Positions 33,801 through 43,724 of a stretch of 64,000 bases of DNA are shown in pieces (the first letter of the stretch is position 1; each line of letters begins with the position of its first letter). Under the pieces are notes generated by a model. The model was not told the DNA's origin. It did not search any database and was given only the letters and a program-made list of their open reading frames with translations. Source of the stretch: Epinephelus fuscoguttatus. Its lineage: Eukaryota > Chordata > Actinopteri > Perciformes > Serranidae. A program made the translations under genes and the position numbers. The stretch spans positions 41,881,110 through 41,945,109 of the forward strand of contig NC_064766.1 of assembly GCF_011397635.1 (NCBI RefSeq). Direction: 5' to 3'.

Positions 33801-33857
33801 TGACTAACAATCAGAAGATGATCTTTGGCAGTGGGACCAGTTTAACCATTGAACCCA
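33801..33857 (+). CDS. TRAJ: T-cell receptor J segment Jw49
   Basis: RSS AGTTTGTGT / CCTGATGCTTCG / TACTGTG. Reads TNNQKMIF-GSGTSLTIEP; donor GTGAGT. Duplicate of Jw34 with changes in the CDR3 end. Confidence 0.91.
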
Positions 33858-34288
33858 GTGAGTACTGATTATTGATCATAAACATTATTTATATGAAGCA
33901 TCTTTAAACACAAACTTTACAGTGTTTTACTGCAACACATTTAAAACCATTTAAAACACAGTTATCTGTGCTGCTCTGTCGTCAGGTGGAAAACAGTCTT
34001 TGGAAAAAGACACAAATGAAAAATCATTTTTAAAAAAGTTTTTTTCGAGCAGAAATCATGTTTCTAATATTCATAAAATACATCAGTATATTAATCAGGA
34101 GTTCAAACATTAAAGCAGTTTGTTCAGTATCTATATTGTACAGTAAATATCACCATTTACACCTTTATAAAATAATACATCATGATATTAAACTCAATTT
34201 AGTCTGAAATTTAAAAATGACATTTTTCTGAATGAGGTTTGGTTCAGTTCATCACAGCTAAGTTTGTGTCACGCTGCTTCATGTTGTG

Positions 34289-34351
34289 TGAATACTGGAA
34301 ACACAAAAAGGCTCATCTTTGGCAGTGGGACCAGTTTAACCATTGAACCCA
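34289..34351 (+). CDS. TRAJ: T-cell receptor J segment Jw50
   Basis: RSS AGTTTGTGT / CACGCTGCTTCA / TGTTGTG. Reads NTGNTKRLIF-GSGTSLTIEP; donor GTGAGT. Same peptide as Jw59 and Jw62; the first J of the three-copy 0.83-kb block. Confidence 0.92.
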
Positions 34352-35119
34352 GTGAGTACTGATTATTGATCATAAATAGTTTTTATTGCAGTGTATTTAA
34401 AGGCAAATTTTACAGCATGATACACACATATTTAAAATAGTTCCATCAGTGTTTCCTCTGCAAAGCAAAGGTCAAAATTTACATTTAGTTTCTAACATAT
34501 ATTTTATTAATGAAGCAGCTTATTGCTGTGATCGTCACGTGATCATTCAGGCAGAAGTCTGAAATATGGGCTAAAACAAATGACAACAATTCATGTAATA
34601 TTCTGACAGCAGCTTTGTAAAATCAGTTCTCAATATTGAGCGGTAGTATTAATTACTGACATAGATCATAAACATTATTTATATCTTCAGAAGTGTTGGA
34701 AGAGAAAAAAAGATCAGTAGTTGTATTCAGCTGTTTTGATGTATGAACTCCTGCTGATCATGATGATCATGAAAGTTGAGAATAACTCAGTGTATCACAA
34801 AAACTTGTATTCCTAAATGTCAATATCAAACAAACTGAGGAAACTGAAGATGCTTTTATCAAAACTAATTCTAATAAATAATCAACCAGACAAATGTTAA
34901 AGAAAAGCATCACTAAAACAGTTGATTCGATATCGCCATAGCAATTATTAGAATCTACATATTATATTTGATATATTACTTCAATGTGCTAATATAACAG
35001 CCTATTTTTTATGACGGAACCGAAGCTACAAAATCTTAAATGTAAAAATTATGTTTTTCTGAATGAGGTTTGGTTCAGTTCATCACAGCTGAGTTTGTGT
35101 CACGCTGCTTCATGTTGTG

Positions 35120-35188
35120 TGAATGCTGCTGGAGGTGCAGCTAAGATGATCTTTGGCATCTTTGGGACCAGTTTAACCATTGAACCCA
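35120..35188 (+). CDS. TRAJ: J segment Jw51, motif expanded to FGIFG
   Basis: RSS AGTTTGTGT / CACGCTGCTTCA / TGTTGTG. Reads NAAGGAAKMIF-GIFG-TSLTIEP; donor GTGAGT. ATCTTTGG is repeated at the FGxG site, giving TTT GGC ATC TTT GGG: a net in-frame gain of three bases that replaces Ser and adds a residue. Length 69 nt against 63-66 for relatives. Confidence 0.85.
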
Positions 35189-35585
35189 GTGAGTACTGAC
35201 ATAGATCATAAATATTATTTGTATGAAGAAATGAAAATTCTGTCGTCAGGTGTAAAACATGTTTCTATAAAATGTCAAACAGAGAAAACGTCTCCAGAAA
35301 ACACCAAAAATAAATAATCGTCCAGATAAAATAAAGACTGAAGGAAGTTATTATGAGTTTACAATTGTTTTAAGCATCATAATTAAAAACATCAGTGTAC
35401 TAAAATATTTTGATGAATACAACTATTGTACAGTAATATCACCATTTACATTTTATTGATAATATATGCTAATAATCAATTATTTTAAATGAAACACCAA
35501 TTTCTTTCTTAACTGGACAGAAGTCTGAATGAGGTTTGGTTCAGTTCATCACAGCTGAGTTTGTGTCACGCTGCTTCATGTTGTG

Positions 35586-35645
35586 TGAATGGTGGGAATC
35601 AAAAGATGATCTTTGGCAGTGGGACCAGTTTAACCATTGAACCCA
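35586..35645 (+). CDS. TRAJ: T-cell receptor J segment Jw52
   Basis: RSS AGTTTGTGT / CACGCTGCTTCA / TGTTGTG. Reads NGGNQKMIF-GSGTSLTIEP; donor GTGAGT. Confidence 0.92.
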
Positions 35646-35982
35646 GTGAGTACTGATTATTGATCATAAATAGTAAAACAGAACAGTTAAAAATAAAATG
35701 TCAAACTGAGAAAACATCTCCAGAAAACACCAAAATAAATAATCGTCCAGATAAAATAAAGACTGAAAGAAGTTATTATGAGTTTACGATTGTTTTAAGC
35801 ATCATAATTAAAAACATCATCAACAATATCACCATTTACATTTATTCATAATACATCATAAATCATTTATTTTAAATGAAACACCAACTTTTCTTAACTG
35901 GACAGAAGTCTGAATGTAAAACTGAATGAGGTTTGGTTCAGTTCATCACAGCTGAGTTTGTGTCACGCTGCTTCATGTTGTG

Positions 35983-36048
35983 TGAATACTGGTGGAGGTG
36001 GATATAAGCTCATCTTTGGCAGTGGGACCAGTTTAACCATTGAACCCA
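35983..36048 (+). CDS. TRAJ: T-cell receptor J segment Jw53
   Basis: RSS AGTTTGTGT / CACGCTGCTTCA / TGTTGTG. Reads NTGGGGYKLIF-GSGTSLTIEP; donor GTGAGT. Confidence 0.92.
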
Positions 36049-36365
36049 GTGAGTACTGATATAAATTAAATAAATGATTCACTCGACTCTTCAGACTCAT
36101 AAAATCAACACAAAGTAGAAAATAATTAATATTTGTCTTTATCATAAAAATCAATGCATTGACTGATTAATCAGAATAATCAATATATGATCCGTGACTA
36201 TGAAAACATTTAGTTTAAACTGTACAGTAAATATCAAGATTGACACATTTATATTGGTTATTTGTTTGAAGTAAAAAATAAAAAAACATGTCTTATTGGT
36301 GTAACTGGGATGTAACCATTCCAGTTCATCACAGCTGAGTTTGTGTCACGCTGCTTCATGCTGTG

Positions 36366-36428
36366 TGAATGCTGGAGTTGGGAATAAGCTCATCTTTGGC
36401 AGTGGGACCAGTTTAACCATTGAACCCA
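36366..36428 (+). CDS. TRAJ: T-cell receptor J segment Jw54
   Basis: RSS AGTTTGTGT / CACGCTGCTTCA / TGCTGTG. Reads NAGVGNKLIF-GSGTSLTIEP; donor GTGAGT. Confidence 0.92.
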
Positions 36429-36529
36429 GTGAGTACTGATTATTGATCATAAACATTATTTATATGAAGCTTCTTTCAAGCCAAACTTTTCTGCGTTTTC
36501 ACACAAAATCAGAACAGAAGATACAAAAG

Positions 36530-37140
36530 ATAAAAAGCGTTCAGCTGAACTCACTGATGATGTTCACATGCACACTCATATTCCACTGTTATTCTGAATA
36601 TGACAGTAATCTGAATTTAATACAGGTCGTGTAAACAGCATAATCTCTTTGCATATTTCAGCTGCCTTCTGAATGTTTTATCTGCAGATTAAGACATTTG
36701 GGCTATGCTCAGGAGCATTATTTGGACGTGTGTACGGCTCATCCGGAGTCCAGTTTCTCAGACTGGTGTAGAGACGCACGCTCAAAACAAAAGCCCACAT
36801 TTCTTGTTGGAAGAAACTTTGTGACAGACTTGGATATCAACAGGTTTTTGGATTTATCACAACACCGACCTTTTCAAGGAGGTGACTGAAGGAAGGAAAG
36901 AAGGAGGCTGAGTTCACACGGTCCAACAAGTCCAAGTCCTTTTCTATAATCTGACGTCATAATCAACATGTTAGAACGCGTTCATCCGCACAGCTGCATG
37001 AAAACAGGAATATTAGTAGAATATTCATTTTCAGACGACGTGAACAGCTCAGTGGGAATATTGTTTGTTTGTTTATTTTTAAAAAGGGCCAACTGACATA
37101 TTTGTAACATGTAACTGCGCTCAGTAACAATCACAATCAT
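36530..37140. mobile_element. Unrelated insert in the J array, probably a repeat
   Basis: About 0.6 kb with higher GC that does not match any other J spacer. It includes a 63-codon open frame (36,698-36,889, MGYAQEHYLDVCTAHPE then SSFSDWCRDARSKQ) that I do not recognise. The rest looks like a degraded DNA-transposon remnant; no clear terminal repeats found by eye. Confidence 0.4.
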
Positions 37141-37336
37141 CAAAAACTGAAAAAGTAAATCACACTCATCAGTTTATTGGTCAGGAATATATCAATACTG
37201 AAACAGTTTGTTCAGTTAACTTGAGGCTGTAGATGTTTTTCAGACTGAAGTCTCAAATGTCAAAATTCTGTTTTTGTAAATGAGGTTTGGTTCAGTTCAT
37301 CACAGCTGAGTTTGTGTCACGCTGCTTCATGTTGTG

Positions 37337-37405
37337 TGAATACTGGAGGTGCAAATCAATATAAGATCATCTTCGGAGGTGGAACCAGATTAAACATTGA
37401 ATCCA
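37337..37405 (+). CDS. TRAJ: T-cell receptor J segment Jw55
   Basis: RSS AGTTTGTGT / CACGCTGCTTCA / TGTTGTG. Reads NTGGANQYKIIF-GGG-TRLNIES; donor GTAAGT. Family RSS combined with a Jw19/Jw64-type framework tail. Confidence 0.91.
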
Positions 37406-37969
37406 GTAAGTGCTGATATTGATCATGAATATTATTTACACGAAGCATTTTCTGGCACAAGTAAAAATAGCGAATAGAAACACAATAAATGAGGAGATTA
37501 ATACATAAGAAAAAAATATAAAGATGGCATATGGCTGCAGTTTTTTTTTTATTATAAATTTAGGCAAACTTAGTGTATCATTTATTTAAAATACATTAAT
37601 TTCATGAACATAAAATATTGTCTCAGTCATATTAATCACAATCACTGAGTGCGTATCGATCGAAGCATCGATGTGTTAATTCAGAGCGTCATTGCTGAAA
37701 CAGCTCATTCAGTATCTCTGCTGCGCATCATACAGTTTATTTATGACACAGATTTAAGGTACAAATAACTGCACTGTGATCATCAGACACACGTCTCAAA
37801 TGTATCAATGAACAAGAGAATCATAATGTATTAATTAGAGCATCAACACTGAAACACCCAGTGTCTCTAACGTTAAGTTCATTATTATAATTTACATTTT
37901 ATTTATAGTGTGAATGTAAAAAATTTCAGCTCATCAGTCTGAGTTTGTGTCACGCTGCTTCATGTTGTG

Positions 37970-38032
37970 TGACATCTACCAATCCAAATAAGATCATCTT
38001 TGGCAGTGGGACCAGTCTAACCATTGAACCCA
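37970..38032 (+). CDS. TRAJ: T-cell receptor J segment Jw56
   Basis: RSS AGTTTGTGT / CACGCTGCTTCA / TGTTGTG. Reads TSTNPNKIIF-GSGTSLTIEP; donor GTGAGT. Confidence 0.92.
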
Positions 38033-38437
38033 GTGAGTACTGATATACATCATCGTATAATATAAATAAAACCAGAGTGAGAGGAAACAAGGATTCAAAC
38101 TTGTAGATATCTGTGTGATTGATGAGTGAACAGCTGCTGTTAGTGATGAAATGATTCACTCGACTCTTCAGACTCATAAAATCAGCACAAAGTAGAAAAT
38201 AATCCCGTTATATTTATCATGTGTGTTTATAATATGGATTTGTTTCATCAGAATACTGAGTTATTTCTGTAACAGGATCAAAATATTTATGTGTTTTTGT
38301 AAATGAAGTTTGGTACATTTCATTTATCTTGTATGTTAAATTATTTTAGCTGGACAGAAGTCTGTAATGTCAAATATGATTTTTAAAAAGGTTCAGTTCA
38401 TCAGTGCTGAGTTTGTGTCACAGTGTTTAATGTTGTG

Positions 38438-38500
38438 TGAATGTTGGAAATCAGAATCGGCTCATCTTTGGCAGTGGGACCAGTTTAACCATTGAACCCA
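38438..38500 (+). CDS. TRAJ: T-cell receptor J segment Jw57
   Basis: RSS AGTTTGTGT / CACAGTGTTTAA / TGTTGTG. The spacer begins with a perfect CACAGTG, as in Jw35. Reads NVGNQNRLIF-GSGTSLTIEP; donor GTGAGT. Confidence 0.91.
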
Positions 38501-39073
38501 GTGAGTACTGATTATTGATCATAAACATTATTTATATGAAGAAATTACAATTCTGCAGTGTTTTTTTACACATACAAAAACAGAACAGTAAATGTATTTT
38601 AATCAAACTAATAGTTTTCTGTGCTGCACTGTCGTCAGGTGTAAAACATGTTTCTAAAAAATGTCAAACTGATGAAACGTCTCCAGAAAACACCAAAAAT
38701 AAATAATGGTCCAGATAAAATAAAGACTGAAAGAAGTTATTATGAGTTTAAATCATCTTTAGCATCATCACAGTGTTTTACTGCAACACATAAAACCATT
38801 TAAAACACAGTTATCTGTGCTGCTCTGTCGTCAGGTGGAAAACAGTCTTTGGAAAAAGACACAAATGAAAAATCATTTTTAAAACAACAAAGATTAAAAG
38901 TTTTAATGAACAGAATGACTGAAAGAAGTTTTTATGAGTTTACAATTAATAAATCATTTATTTTAAATGAAACACCAACTTTTCTTAACTAGACAGAAGT
39001 CTGAATGTAAAACTGAATGAGGTTTGGTTCAGTTCATCACAGCTGAGTTTGTGTCACGCTGCTTCATGTTGTG

Positions 39074-39136
39074 TGAATACTGGTGCTGCAAATAAGCTCA
39101 TCTTTGGCAGTGGGACCAGTTTAACCATTGAACCCA
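39074..39136 (+). CDS. TRAJ: T-cell receptor J segment Jw58
   Basis: RSS AGTTTGTGT / CACGCTGCTTCA / TGTTGTG. Reads NTGAANKLIF-GSGTSLTIEP; donor GTGAGT. Confidence 0.92.
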
Positions 39137-39618
39137 GTGAGTACTGATTATTGATCATAAACATTATTTATATGAAGCATCTTTAAACACAAACTTTACA
39201 GTGTTTTACTGCAACACATTTAAAACCATTTAAAACACAGTTATCTGTGCTGCTCTGTCGTCAGGTGGAAAACAGTCTTTGGAAAAAGACACAAATGAAA
39301 AATCATTTAAAAAAAAACAGCAACAAAGATTAAAAGTTTTAACGAACAGAAATTGTTGGAAAATCATGTTTATAATATTAATAAAATACATCAGTGTATT
39401 AATCAGGAGCTCGAACATTAAAGCAGTTTGTTCAGTATCTATATTGTACAGTAAATATCACCATTTACACCTTTATAAAATAATACATCATGATGTTAAG
39501 TAATAATAACCAATTATTTAAACTACATTTAGTCTGTAATTTAAAAATGATGTTTTTCTGAGTGAGGTTTGGTTCAGTTCATCACAGCTGAGTTTGTGTC
39601 ACGCTGCTTCATGTTGTG

Positions 39619-39681
39619 TGAATACTGGAAACACAAAAAGGCTCATCTTTGGCAGTGGGACCAGTTTAACCATTGAACCCA
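39619..39681 (+). CDS. TRAJ: T-cell receptor J segment Jw59
   Basis: RSS AGTTTGTGT / CACGCTGCTTCA / TGTTGTG. Reads NTGNTKRLIF-GSGTSLTIEP; donor GTGAGT. Second copy of the Jw50-type J. Confidence 0.92.
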
Positions 39682-40449
39682 GTGAGTACTGATTATTGAT
39701 CATAAATAGTTTTTATTGCAGTGTATTTAAAGGCAAATTTTACAGCATGATACAAACATATTTAAAATAGTTCCATCAGTGTTTCCTCTGCAAAGCAAAG
39801 GTCAAAATTTACATTTAGTTTCTAACATATATTTTATCAATGAAGCAGCTTATTGCTGTGATCGTCACGTGATCATTCAGGCAGAAGTCTGAAATATGGG
39901 CTAAAACAAATGACAACAATTCATGTAATATTCTGACAGCAGCTTTGTAAAATCAGTTCTCAATATTGAGCGGTAGTATTAATTACTGACATAGATCATA
40001 AACATTATTTATATCTTCAGAAGTGATGGAAGAGAAAAAAAGATCAGTAGTTGTATTCAGCTGTTTTGATGTATGAACTCCTGCTGATCATGATGATCAT
40101 GAAAGTCGAGAATAACTCAGCGTATCACAAAAACTTGTATTCCTAAATGTCAATATCAAACAAACTGAGGAAACTGAAGATGCTTTTATCAAAACTAATT
40201 CTAATAAATAATCAACCAGACAAATGTTAAAGAAAAGCATCACTAAAACAGTTGATTCGATATCTCCATAGCAATTATTAGAATCTACATATTATATTTG
40301 ATATATTACTTCAATGTGCTAATATAACAGCCTATTTTTTATGACGGAACCGAAGCTACAAAATCTTAAATGTAAAAATTATGTTTTTCTGAATGAGGTT
40401 TGGTTCAGTTCATCACAGCTGAGTTTGTGTCACGCTGCTTCATGTTGTG

Positions 40450-40512
40450 TGAATACTGCTGGAGGTCAAAAGATCATCTTTGGCAGTGGGACCAGTTTAA
40501 CCATTGAACCCA
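40450..40512 (+). CDS. TRAJ: T-cell receptor J segment Jw60
   Basis: RSS AGTTTGTGT / CACGCTGCTTCA / TGTTGTG. Reads NTAGGQKIIF-GSGTSLTIEP; donor GTGAGT. Positional counterpart of Jw51 and Jw63, with a normal FGSG. Confidence 0.92.
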
Positions 40513-40959
40513 GTGAGTACTGATTATTGATCATCAACATTATTTATATGAAGAAATTACAATTCTGCAGTTTTGTTTTTACACATACAAAAACAGAACA
40601 GTAAAAATATTTTAATCAAACTGATAGTTTTCTGTGCTGCACTGTCGTCAGGTGTAAAACATGTTTCTATAAAATGTCAAACTGAGAAAACGTCTCCAGA
40701 AAACACCAAAAATAAATAATCGTCCAGATAAAATAAAGACTGAAAGAAGTTATTATGAGTTTACGATTGTTTTAAGCATCATAATTAAAAACATCACCAA
40801 CAATATCACCATTTACATTTATTCATAATACATAATAAATCATTTATTTTAAATGAAACACCAACTTTTCTTAACTGGACAGAAGTCTGAATGTAAAACT
40901 GAATGAGGTTTGGTTCAGTTCATCACAGCTGAGTTTGTGTCACGCTGCTTCATGTTGTG

Positions 40960-41022
40960 TGAATACTGGAGGTGCAAATAAGATCTTCTTTGGCAGTGGG
41001 ACCAGTTTAACCATTGAACCCA
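40960..41022 (+). CDS. TRAJ: T-cell receptor J segment Jw61
   Basis: RSS AGTTTGTGT / CACGCTGCTTCA / TGTTGTG. Reads NTGGANKIFF-GSGTSLTIEP; donor GTGAGT. Phe replaces the usual Ile before FGSG. Confidence 0.92.
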
Positions 41023-41453
41023 GTGAGTACTGATTATTGATCATAAACATTATTTATATGAGGCGTCTTTAAACACAAACTTTACAGTGTTTTACTGCAA
41101 CACATTTAAAACCCTTTAAAACACAGTTATCTGTGCTGCTCTGTCGTCAGGTGGAAAACAGTCTTTGGAAAAAGACACAAATGAAAAATCATTTTTAAAA
41201 AAGTTTTTTTCGAGCAGAAATCATGTTTATAATATTAATAAAATACATCAGTGTATTAATCAGGAGTTCAAACATTAAAGCAGTTTGTTCAGTATCTATA
41301 TTGTACAGTAAATATCACCATTTACACCTTTATAAAATAATACATCATGATATTAAACTCAATTTAGTCTGAAATTTAAAAATGACATTTTTCTGAATGA
41401 GGTTTGGTTCAGTTCATCACAGCTAAGTTTGTGTCACGCTGCTTCATGTTGTG

Positions 41454-41516
41454 TGAATACTGGAAACACAAAAAGGCTCATCTTTGGCAGTGGGACCAGT
41501 TTAACCATTGAACCCA
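41454..41516 (+). CDS. TRAJ: T-cell receptor J segment Jw62
   Basis: RSS AGTTTGTGT / CACGCTGCTTCA / TGTTGTG. Reads NTGNTKRLIF-GSGTSLTIEP; donor GTGAGT. Third copy of the Jw50-type J. Confidence 0.92.
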
Positions 41517-42283
41517 GTGAGTACTGATTATTGATCATAAATAGTTTTTATTGCAGTGTATTTAAAGGCAAATTTTACAGCATAATACAGACATATTTAA
41601 AATAGTTCCATCAGTGTTTCCTCTGCAAAGCAAAGGTCAAAATTTACATTTAGTTTCTAACATATATTTTATTAATGAAGCAGCTTATTGCTGTGATCGT
41701 CACGTGATCATTCAGGCAGAAGTCTGAAATATGGGCTAAAACAAATGACAACAATTCATGTAATATTCTGACAGCAGCTTTGTAAAATCAGTTCTCAATA
41801 TTGAGCGGTAGTATTAATTACTGACATAGATCATAAACATTATTTATATCTTCAGAAGTGTTGGAAGAGAAAAAAAGATCAGTAGTTGTATTCAGCTGTT
41901 TTGATGTATGAACTCCTGCTGATCATGATGATCATGAAAGTTGAGAATAACTCAGTGTATCACAAAAACTTGTATTCCTAAATGTCAATATCAAACAAAC
42001 TGAGGAAACTGAAGATGCTTTTATCAAAACTAATTCTAATAAATAACATCAACCAGATAAATATTAAAGAAAAGCATCACTAAAACAGTTGATTCAATAT
42101 CTCCATAGCAATTATTAGAATCTACATATTATATTTGATATATTACTTCAATGTGCTAATATAACAGCCTATTTTTTATGACTTAACCGAAGCTACAAAA
42201 TCTTAAATGTAAAAATTATGTTTTTCTGAATGAGGTTTGGTTCAGTTCATCAGTGAGTTTGTGTCACGCTGCTTCATGTTGTG

Positions 42284-42349
42284 TGAATACTGCTGGAGGT
42301 GGATCTAAGATCATCTTTGGAAGTGGAACCAGTTTAACCATTGAAACCA
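42284..42349 (+). CDS. TRAJ: T-cell receptor J segment Jw63
   Basis: RSS AGTTTGTGT / CACGCTGCTTCA / TGTTGTG. Reads NTAGGGSKIIF-GSGTSLTIET; donor GTAAGT. The last typical member; its 3' end (GGA AGT GGA ACC) already resembles Jw64 rather than the array. Confidence 0.91.
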
Positions 42350-42567
42350 GTAAGTGATACATTTATATGGATCACTACAAAATATTTCAGCACAGCACTG
42401 ATAGTGATATACTTTTATCTCTAAAATATAAACTATTGATGTTTCAGTTTTATCCAGAGTAATCCAAAGGTTTTTAACATCATAATCCTAAATACATTGA
42501 TAAATGTAGATATTTTAAACACAGTTGGGATCATTGAGTTAGAAGTTTGGTTGACTTCATCACTGAG

Positions 42568-42822
42568 TTCAAATCAAATTAAATGAACTTTATTTATAAA
42601 GTACATTTAAAAACAACTGCAGTGACCAAAGTGCTGTATAGATAAAATAATGACACACAGATATATAACAATATAAAATGCACAGATATATAAAACAGAA
42701 TAACACCAGTAAGATTAGTGTAAAATTAGAAAATACTAAAATATTAAAACCACTGTGAACAAGCACAGGCCATTGAAAACATATACGTTTTAAGATTTGT
42801 GTTAAAAGTGTTGATGGAGGGG
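42568..42822. repeat. Interspersed repeat directly upstream of the Jw64 RSS
   Basis: Starts with CAAATCAAATTAAATGAACT then TTTATTTATAAAG, and contains 'gaccaaagtgctgta' and 'aaaaccactgtgaacaagca', hallmarks of a fish repeat I recognise but cannot name. It separates the conserved 'ttggttgacttcatcactgag' block from the nonamer of Jw64, so it inserted right next to the RSS. Confidence 0.65.
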
Positions 42823-42851
42823 CAGTTTGTGTCATGGTGCTTCATGTTGTG

Positions 42852-42914
42852 TGACTAGTGGAAATCAATTTAGGATTATCTTTGGAAGTGGAACCAGATT
42901 AAACATTGAACCCA
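42852..42914 (+). CDS. TRAJ: T-cell receptor J segment Jw64
   Basis: RSS AGTTTGTGT / CATGGTGCTTCA / TGTTGTG. Reads TSGNQFRIIF-GSGTRLNIEP; donor GTAAGT. Last J with the array-type RSS; tail like Jw19. Confidence 0.91.
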
Positions 42915-43696
42915 GTAAGTACTGATATATCTTCATTAATTGCTCTTGTATTTTGGTCTTGCACTGAAAATGCTTCACGTATATAATATTTATGAACTAT
43001 AATACCGAAAGAAAAAAAAAGAAAAGATATATAGAGACAGGCATGTGTAAAAGTTTAAATGTGTAAATGTGTACAATAAAGGCAAATTTAGTTTGTTATC
43101 ATAGCACAAAAAAGTTTGGGCGAGGATTTGGGCTGAACGTTCAGTCACATAAATTCATGTAAAATCTGAAAATCTCAAACAAAACAAGCTGAAACTTTAC
43201 TGAACAGGCATCACAGTAGATTTCTGCTGATAAATGAGCCCAACAGGTTCACAGGTCGTTTTTTAATTACAAAGCTATTTTTATCTTCTTTCTTTGTATC
43301 TAAATCACTAACTGACTTTTGGACACTGAATCTAGATGTGAAATTATTATGCATAACAGTGTAGCATTGATACACTGCATAATAAATGAAGTACATTTTT
43401 TTAAAGTCACCAGTGTGCTAAAAGTGTGCGAAGATTTCTGTATTCTGAGTTTTCAGAGATGCTGCTCACAAATTTACTGACATGACGAGTGCAAAGTTTT
43501 ACAAACTAAAAAGTCTTGATTTTCATTAACTGAACAAAAACATGATGATAACGTGAACCAAACTAACCGTTAAACATTTCCCACTGCTGTCACATGTTAG
43601 ATTTCCATTCTTGGATTCCAAAACTCTTTGTCTGTATTGTCAGTTTTAGTAAATTTTTGTGACTTTGTTTGAAATCGGCTGCTGCAGAGTCAGTGA
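42915..43696. other. Spacer Jw64-Jw65
   Basis: The boundary between the homogenised array and the diverse right-hand zone. No gene recognised; an A-rich run at 43,006-43,025. Confidence 0.4.
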
Positions 43697-43724
43697 GGTT
43701 TGTGTACTGAGGCTTTGGACTGTG

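Larger units (their letters stand above)
17885..42914. repeat. Homogenised J tandem array (Jw17-Jw64)
   Basis: About 25 kb in which most J units share three nearly fixed parts: a 25-30 nt block before the nonamer (GAATGAGGTTTGGTTCAGTT then CATCACAGCTG), the RSS AGTTTGTGT-CACGCTGCTTCA-TGTTGTG, and a 3' half encoding GSGTSLTIEP with the donor context GTGAGTACTGATTATTGATC. Spacing between neighbours clusters at 380-385, 430-503 and 830 nt. The intervening AT-rich spacers are mosaics of the same repeated blocks (for example AAACGTCTCCAGAAAACACC and TATCACCATTTACA). Exceptions inside the zone are Jw21, Jw22 and the two large inserts at 20.4-21.2 and 36.5-37.1 kb. Confidence 0.92.

Noticed and set aside
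36698..36889. 63-codon open frame in the insert near 36.7 kb as a host gene
   Set aside because: No domain recognised, no start context or splice support, and it sits in a likely repeat insert.
17885..42350. Periodic 400-500 nt repeats that could look like a satellite or CRISPR-like array
   Set aside because: Each period contains an RSS, a J reading frame with FGxG and a splice donor; the period is variable and the host is a vertebrate.
17385..42835. Many short open frames on the minus strand across the J array
   Set aside because: They recur because the units recur; they run through RSS and J antisense (for example reading MVKLVPLPKM opposite the framework part) and show no domain.
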